From Clostridiales bacterium (GTDB lineage Bacteria > Bacillota_A > Clostridia > Oscillospirales > Acutalibacteraceae), in contig VSOH01000306.1 in assembly GCA_009774735.1 (NCBI GenBank), positions 1 through 64,000 on the forward strand: a stretch of DNA of 64,000 nucleotides, given 5' to 3'. A program made the position numbers and the translations under genes. Each line of letters opens with the position of its first letter. The first letter of the stretch is position 1. This document shows positions 59,255-64,000 of this stretch, piece by piece. The notes under the pieces are model-generated. The model had not been told where the DNA came from, did no database searches, and saw only the letters and a list, made by a program, of their open reading frames with translations.

Positions 59255-60063
59255 TCACAGACGAGCAGACAAATAAAGTGTATTTCTCAGAACATTTGAA
59301 AGCATACAAATGTTGGGGAAACATAGAAGCAGCACTAAAGAAGTATGGTGTTGCCTACGGACTGATGCCTGGCACAAAGGATATTTGGGCAAGAGATTTT
59401 ATGCCTATACAGAAAGGACAACATTCGTTTATGAGCTACGAATACAACCCCAACTATCTTAAAGACGAACAAGACTATATTACTCGTAACGTGCGTGCAT
59501 GTTATGATTTCAGTCGCAAGTACCTCACAGTGCTTGATGCCGTCATTGATGGAGGAAATATCATAAAGTGTGGTGACAAGATAATCATGACTGACAAATT
59601 GTTTGTTGAGAACAAGGATAAAGAGCGTGACGCGTTTAAGGAATACATAGAAGAAGTCTTTGCCTGTGACCTTATCATAATCCCATGGGACACGGCAGAG
59701 AAATACGGTCATTCTGACGGAATGGTTCGCTATGTAGAACCTGGACATGTAGTGATAAATCATTATGCTGACTTTGATGAACCGTTGCGCACGGAAATCG
59801 TCAAAGCTCTTGAACCACATTTCAGTCGAATCAGCGAGTTGCATTATGGCGAGAATGCAAGAGTTAAGAGTTGGGCGCACATCAACTTCCTTCGTGTCGG
59901 CAATATCATCTTCGTTCCCCAGATGGGCATTGCCAGTGACGCTATGGCTGTCGAACAGTTGCAGGAAATATACGGCAGTTGTAAGATAGTGCCAGTAGAG
60001 GTAGATGGTATAGTGAGAAAAGGTGGCGCATTGAACTGCGTCTCTTGGAATATAAAAGAATAA
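59251..60063 (+). CDS. Agmatine/peptidyl-arginine deiminase family enzyme
   Basis: A 270-residue cytoplasmic member of the PAD_porph family. All four catalytic positions are visible: IWARDFMP (Asp 49), VIDGGNI (100-104), YGHSDGMVRY (His 154, Asp 156) and GGALNCVSW (Cys 263). The family turns guanidino groups into ureido groups plus ammonia, on free agmatine or arginine residues of proteins. The protein is shorter than normal agmatine deiminases (about 340-370) and has no signal peptide. The gene overlaps its upstream neighbour, and a nuclease-family gene starts 7 bases downstream. Confidence 0.85.
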   Translation: MITDEQTNKVYFSEHLKAYKCWGNIEAALKKYGVAYGLMPGTKDIWARDFMPIQKGQHSFMSYEYNPNYLKDEQDYITRNVRACYDFSRKYLTVLDAVIDGGNIIKCGDKIIMTDKLFVENKDKERDAFKEYIEEVFACDLIIIPWDTAEKYGHSDGMVRYVEPGHVVINHYADFDEPLRTEIVKALEPHFSRISELHYGENARVKSWAHINFLRVGNIIFVPQMGIASDAMAVEQLQEIYGSCKIVPVEVDGIVRKGGALNCVSWNIKE

Positions 60064-60069
60064 GAGACG

Positions 60070-60750
60070 ATGAATATACTTACTTATAACATAAACCAAT
60101 GCACTCAGGCAAAGCTTGATGCCGTCATTGCAAAGGGTGCTGATATAATGATATTGCTGGAATGTGCTAACAAGCCACTAATATCTATTCCTGATGACTA
60201 CGAAATGTTGTGGAGCGGTGAAGATGAGTTGCCCAATAAGGGAATGGCAATCATCTGGAAGCAAAAGAAGTGCCGCATAAGAAAGAATGAGGAATGGAAG
60301 CACAAGTATATGCAGCCTCTCATCGTTAGCGATGGTGAAAAAGAATGGTTTCTACTCGCTTCATGGCCTACAGTTTACAAGACCGACAAGACCTATCCTC
60401 AGATATTGTTGGAAGCTCTGAAAGAATACACTCCTCTGATTCAACAGTACGATACCATCGTTACAGGCGACTTCAACTGTTACATTGGGCAAAAAGGAGT
60501 AAGCCAAAAGACAGGAACCTTTGAGCAATGTATAATTTACATGACATCACTTGGGTTGCATAGCGAGTATCACAAGCGTACACAAGAAGAGTTCGGCAAA
60601 GAAACTTGCTCGACATTCCATCATCACTATGATGAGAATCGACCTTTCTTTTTAGATTACACGTTCACAAACATTCCACTTTTCGCCTACATGATTGGAA
60701 GTTGGGAAAGGAACATAAGTGACCATAATGCACAGATAATTGTGATATGA
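60070..60750 (+). CDS. Endonuclease/exonuclease/phosphatase (EEP) family protein
   Basis: A 226-residue protein with the full EEP motif set: MNILTYNINQ (Asn 7/9), ILLECANK (Glu 31), TGDFNCYIG (near residue 138), LDYTFTN (about 197) and SDHNAQI near the C-terminus. Members hydrolyse phosphodiesters in DNA or RNA or phosphate esters. No signal peptide. It overlaps the next gene by four bases and is thus coupled to the GIY-YIG/acetyltransferase fusion. Confidence 0.87.
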   Translation: MNILTYNINQCTQAKLDAVIAKGADIMILLECANKPLISIPDDYEMLWSGEDELPNKGMAIIWKQKKCRIRKNEEWKHKYMQPLIVSDGEKEWFLLASWPTVYKTDKTYPQILLEALKEYTPLIQQYDTIVTGDFNCYIGQKGVSQKTGTFEQCIIYMTSLGLHSEYHKRTQEEFGKETCSTFHHHYDENRPFFLDYTFTNIPLFAYMIGSWERNISDHNAQIIVI

Positions 60751-61610
60751 TTAACAATCCTAATAGATACACATACATAGTAAGGTGTGAGGACGGGAGT
60801 TTTTACACCGGCTATGCGAAGGATATAATAAGGCGTTTGAGGGAGCATTATTTCCATGATTCCAAATGCGCCAAATATACCCGCAGTCATCAGGTTGTGG
60901 AACTAATGGCTCTATGGGTTACTGATAGTTCTATGGTTTCCATGCGTCTGGAATCAAGGATTAAGAACCTCACCAGATCAGAAAAAGAAGACCTTATACA
61001 ACATCCACAGAAAGCGAACGACTTACTGGTCAAGCTTAAAGCTACCGTTGAATGGGTCTGCAAGGAAAATGCCGACCGCATATTTTCAATCGCCACATCG
61101 CCCTTTGTCATCCGAGAGGCAAAACGCAACATGATACCACTTTTGCAAGAAGCTGTATTTGTTGAAGCGAAAGAGAAGATGCGTGAATCTGGAAACATGA
61201 ATCAATGGACAGGCGATTATCCATCGGTTAAGCAACTTCAGAAAGACATGGCTTACGGAAATGGCTATGTAGTTGAGAACCGTGAGAAAGTACCTGTAGC
61301 ATACTTCTTTATGTCTGACAAAGGCGAACCCACTTACAGGAACATCTACGATGGAAAATGGATTGATGACGATGCAAGATATGCAGTCATTCATCGTCTG
61401 GCATCACTCAAAAGTGTTCATGGTATTGCAAAGCTTGTATTTGAATGGGCATCCATCCACTACACAAATATCCGCATAGACACTCATCGAGACAACAAAC
61501 CGATGCAGCATGTCGTTGAACAGAATGGCTTCAAATATTGTGGAATCATCCATCTTGAGAATGGCGACGAACGCCTGGCTTACCAAAGGATTGGGTACGG
61601 CATAAAGTGA
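60747..61610 (+). CDS. GIY-YIG nuclease fused to GNAT acetyltransferase
   Basis: A 287-residue fusion. Residues about 5-85 are a YhbQ-type GIY-YIG domain: YTYIVRCEDGSFYTGYAKDI, IRRLREH, and a SRLES-like ESRIKNLTRSEKEDLI end. Residues about 115-287 are a GNAT domain with GYVVENREKVPVAYFFM, then TYRNIYDGKW, IRIDTHRDNKPM (coenzyme A loop region) and NGFKYCGIIHL. YhbQ proteins are normally stand-alone. The last gene of a four-gene operon, followed by a strong terminator. Confidence 0.85.
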   Translation: MINNPNRYTYIVRCEDGSFYTGYAKDIIRRLREHYFHDSKCAKYTRSHQVVELMALWVTDSSMVSMRLESRIKNLTRSEKEDLIQHPQKANDLLVKLKATVEWVCKENADRIFSIATSPFVIREAKRNMIPLLQEAVFVEAKEKMRESGNMNQWTGDYPSVKQLQKDMAYGNGYVVENREKVPVAYFFMSDKGEPTYRNIYDGKWIDDDARYAVIHRLASLKSVHGIAKLVFEWASIHYTNIRIDTHRDNKPMQHVVEQNGFKYCGIIHLENGDERLAYQRIGYGIK

Positions 61611-61614
61611 AAAT

Positions 61615-61653
61615 AACCGCTGATATAGGAACGAAAACCTAATATCAGCGGTT
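61615..61653. terminator. Bidirectional terminator
   Basis: AACCGCTGATATAGG pairs with CCTAATATCAGCGGTT (one bulge) around an 8-base loop. It separates convergent genes and has A/T-rich flanks on both sides, so it can serve both strands. Confidence 0.85.
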
Positions 61654-61670
61654 AATTCTTTTACGGGAAA

Positions 61671-62882
61671 CTATACCCCCGGCTTGTTGAATAGCATTAC
61701 TTTTGAGGCAATGTCACCATGTATTGCCTTCTCCAAAGTATCGTAGTTTAGGGTATATGGCATCAACTGTCCACCTTCTAAGATTTGGTTGCAGTATATG
61801 CCAAAGACATAAATTGCAAATCCCTCTTCTGGGTATCTTTGGTACAGGTCCAGGATTATGGAACCTGCCAAATGCTGAAGGTAGAGGTTGAAAATATTGC
61901 GAAGGCTCTTCTCCTTCTCGCTATCAATATCGGCCAGATCATTTACATCAAGTTTACCCTGTGTCATACTGCTTGTCAGCAAGCCACCATAGAAGAATCC
62001 TAAAGCGTCAGGTTCGTTATTAGCAAAATCCTTGACTTTCTGGTTGCCAAGAAGCGCGATACAATCTGAGAAGAAGTTTCTAAAACCCTCCATAGTGTCC
62101 TTGGCTTTTTCTGTGTCTTCAAGAGTGCCATCACCGATATGAGTTATGATGTCTTCTGCTTCCTCTGATAATGTCTCTATCTGAGTATCGTACATGTCGC
62201 CATTCAAAAACGCTCCTCTGAACTGATCCATTGTCTGATACTTGATTCGCATAGATGCGGCAAAGTTGTATGTCCATCGAATAAGTTGAAGGGCTTTAGC
62301 ATCCGTCACATTCTCCTTTGATGCATACATCTGGAGGTAGCCAGAGGTGGCAAAACTATCAAAAGCATTTGCATCCCATTCCTCGCCGTCTTCTTTTAGT
62401 TTAGCTTCGATGTCACCTGCAACATTCCAACCATCAGTAGCAACGGCAGCGCATCGAGAAGCAATGGATGGCTTTTCTCCATCATCTATATTATTCAACT
62501 TGAAAAGCAGGTAAACAGAATATCCTATAAATGGGAACTCTTCATTATCGTCCTGGTCAGATACAAACTTATTGCAGATTTCGACAAACTGCTCTTTGTT
62601 CATAACCTTTCCATCATGTGCTTTCATTCTCTCCTGCATAGCCTGTCGAAGCTTCTTAACTTTTAATCCTTCGACAATTCGTTTGACAGATGGAATAAGC
62701 ACATAGATGGTGACGAATGTGATGGCAAGAAGAACGTTCGCCATAAATCCTATAGACAGACATATCGAACTTTTAAGTCCCATCGCATAAAGAATAGACA
62801 GAACTACAGCTCCAGCAATAAATGGTATAATCCATATCCACCAGGCTTCGTGTCCTATCTTAAATGACTTTGTAAATTGCAT
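61671..62882 (-). CDS. Unknown membrane protein upstream-coupled to the MobV gene
   Basis: A 403-residue protein with two membrane helices at the N-terminus (WWIWIIPFIAGAVVLSILYA and IGFMANVLLAITFVTIYVLI) and a large soluble helical C-terminal region, with no domain recognised. The leader carries 9-base repeats like those of the transfer operon. It lies downstream of the MobV gene on the same strand with a 65-base gap and may belong to the same transcript, suggesting a part in mobilization. Confidence 0.65.
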   Translation of the reverse strand: MQFTKSFKIGHEAWWIWIIPFIAGAVVLSILYAMGLKSSICLSIGFMANVLLAITFVTIYVLIPSVKRIVEGLKVKKLRQAMQERMKAHDGKVMNKEQFVEICNKFVSDQDDNEEFPFIGYSVYLLFKLNNIDDGEKPSIASRCAAVATDGWNVAGDIEAKLKEDGEEWDANAFDSFATSGYLQMYASKENVTDAKALQLIRWTYNFAASMRIKYQTMDQFRGAFLNGDMYDTQIETLSEEAEDIITHIGDGTLEDTEKAKDTMEGFRNFFSDCIALLGNQKVKDFANNEPDALGFFYGGLLTSSMTQGKLDVNDLADIDSEKEKSLRNIFNLYLQHLAGSIILDLYQRYPEEGFAIYVFGIYCNQILEGGQLMPYTLNYDTLEKAIHGDIASKVMLFNKPGV

Positions 62883-62897
62883 GTTAATTATTTTATA

Positions 62898-62924
62898 ATG
62901 TTACTGATGTTATCAATGTTACTG
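62898..62924 (-). repeat. 9-base tandem repeats before the 62882 gene
   Basis: On the minus strand CAGTAACAT, TGATAACAT and CAGTAACAT follow one another with a 9-base period, 16 bases before the start codon. The AGTAAC core matches the arrays at 24911, 27080, 31521 and 37177. Confidence 0.8.
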
Positions 62925-62947
62925 ATATAATCATGAAAGAAAAAGCG

Positions 62948-64000
62948 CTATCTCTTGCGTGCTTTTTTACTACCAACAGGACTTGTCATTTCTGTGGCTT
63001 TTGTTACACATTTGAGCCACCAAAGTTCATCATCGTCATCCTTTGAACGTCCCCAGCCAGAGGTGGATCCTCCAGCACCACCACATGATTCAGCGTATGT
63101 CGTTGCCTGAGTTACGTAGTTTAGGGCAAGAAGCATAGCGCAGTTCATGATGTTCTGACCATTCTCCATGAGTTCTGTGAATCCTGTAGAGTCAAGCAGT
63201 TCTTTCTGTTCTGGAGTAAGTTTTTGCAGTAATGGGTCAAGGGATGCTGCTACGGCATTGTTGTATGCACGAGCCACATCACGCTCTGCTCTTGTAGCCA
63301 CCAGATCATTCTTGTCACGAACTACATCACCAAGGTTGTTATGCTGTCGCATCATGCTTGCGAGTTTGATTCTGGCATTGTCAAGTTGCTCGGTAGTTTC
63401 GTCAAGCATCTGTTGGCGTAGGTCAATCTTCTCATTGATACCATCCAGTTTCTCACGTAGTTCTGTAATCTTCTTGGCAAGTTTAGCATCATCTTTCTCG
63501 CCATCACCAAACTGTGAAGCGATAAGTTCTATCTGCTCACGAATACCTTCTTTACGCGTCTGGAGGTTTTCTATCATGGTAGTGAAGCTCTTCACCTTGC
63601 GTTCAAGGGTACGAATCTGTTCCCGAAGTCCGTCAATCGTGTCAGCCAGTTCTTCAACTGTTCTGACAAGGTCACGCTTATACTCCTCGGTTGAACGATG
63701 TTTTGCTTTTGTCTCAGCCATGTTGCTACCACGTTCGAGCCCCCATTTGCTATTAACTTCCTCTTCCAGAGAATCATGTAAAGCCGATAGGATTTTAGCA
63801 CCTTCAGCCTTGTTTTTACCAAATACTGACGTCCATGAAATCTTGTTTGTTTCTTTGTACACAGGAATTACAGTGCAGTGTACGTGCGGATTTTTTTCAT
63901 CCAGATGAACGTAGAAACTAACGATATTATCCTCACCAAAATGTCTTGCTGCAAAATCATACACGTCTTTTGCCCACTCTTCAACGTCCTTGGAGCGTTC
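62948..64000 (-). CDS. MobV-family relaxase, partial
   Basis: The gene enters from the right edge and ends at 62948; at least 350 residues are visible. Near the edge the frame reads SKDVEEWAKDVYDFAARHFG, then VHLDEKNPHVHCTVIPVY, the MobV (Pre/Mob) H-x-H metal motif in the usual H-L-D-E-x-x-P-H-x-H context. A long coiled-coil region (about the last 200 residues) follows, and a Lys/Arg-rich end. The catalytic N-terminus lies outside. It nicks the element's oriT, probably just upstream and outside the window. Confidence 0.88.
   Translation of the reverse strand, partial: ERSKDVEEWAKDVYDFAARHFGEDNIVSFYVHLDEKNPHVHCTVIPVYKETNKISWTSVFGKNKAEGAKILSALHDSLEEEVNSKWGLERGSNMAETKAKHRSTEEYKRDLVRTVEELADTIDGLREQIRTLERKVKSFTTMIENLQTRKEGIREQIELIASQFGDGEKDDAKLAKKITELREKLDGINEKIDLRQQMLDETTEQLDNARIKLASMMRQHNNLGDVVRDKNDLVATRAERDVARAYNNAVAASLDPLLQKLTPEQKELLDSTGFTELMENGQNIMNCAMLLALNYVTQATTYAESCGGAGGSTSGWGRSKDDDDELWWLKCVTKATEMTSPVGSKKARKR

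Noticed and set aside
1..64000. CRISPR arrays, tRNA and rRNA genes, transposases and integrases
   Set aside because: I saw no repeat-spacer pattern, no cloverleaf with a conserved TpsiC segment and no DDE or tyrosine/serine recombinase motif set. A reader with a search tool should confirm the absence.

Overview
This window comes from a gut-type member of the Bacteroidales (Bacteroidota). Evidence: promoters of the TTG-N19-TAnnTTTG kind, SusD-style lipoproteins with a Cys after a short signal peptide, a cobalamin-riboswitch surface operon, DUF4134/TraK-TraO conjugation proteins, fimbrillin and BspA-type repeats. Genus cannot be fixed from the sequence alone.

Region A (1-7537) looks like host chromosome. 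On the minus strand a cobalamin riboswitch (about 5940-6122) with its own promoter and an intrinsic terminator precedes four surface-protein genes: a DUF4465 protein, a protein with PKD/Ig-like repeats, a DUF5018 plus L-domain-like repeat protein and a YncE/BtuG-like beta-propeller lipoprotein cut by the window edge. Together they resemble the accessory part of a B12 uptake locus. A divergent AAA/DUF4143 ATPase follows.

Region B (7570-12626) is a mobilization module: small unknown genes, an excisionase-like HTH protein, a possible oriT hairpin, a MobC-like protein, an HUH-type relaxase and a membrane protein. It runs directly into Region C.

Region C (about 12770-44850 and probably to the right edge) is a large conjugative element. 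It begins abruptly with a TraK that has lost its N-terminus, then TraL, TraM, an unknown gene, TraN, TraO, a lipoprotein, a protein with an RNA polymerase alpha-CTD-like motif, and the TraG/VirD4 coupling protein. After a terminator comes a short minus-strand operon with two wall hydrolases, then a long plus-strand operon: DUF4099-like protein, Toprim protein, PH-domain membrane protein, two VirB5-like exported proteins, DUF4134 (VirB2-like), M23 and glucosaminidase proteins, ArdC-type antirestriction proteins (one fused to MutS domain I), a tandem OB-fold protein, a phosphoribosyltransferase, an OmpA protein and a fimbrillin/LRR adhesin. VirB4, VirB6 and an integrase are not in the window.

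Region D (45038-61610) is cargo dominated by likely defence or conflict genes: an XRE regulator, a DUF3791-DUF3990-DUF3791 cassette, a Fic protein, a PLD-SNF2 helicase with an Eco57I-like methylase (frameshifted), an HNH nuclease, an AlbA/Schlafen ATPase, three unknown genes, and a tight four-gene operon with an unknown protein, an arginine/agmatine deiminase-family enzyme, an endonuclease/exonuclease/phosphatase protein and a GIY-YIG nuclease fused to an acetyltransferase. The right edge (61671-64000) carries a membrane protein and a MobV relaxase on the minus strand.

The observations I rate highest are a recurrent C-terminal Gly/Ser/Arg-Met/Phe-His-Arg tail on otherwise unrelated proteins of the conjugation operon, 9-base tandem repeats in the leaders of five genes, the deiminase/EEP/GIY-YIG operon, and the helicase-methylase module with a homopolymer frameshift.
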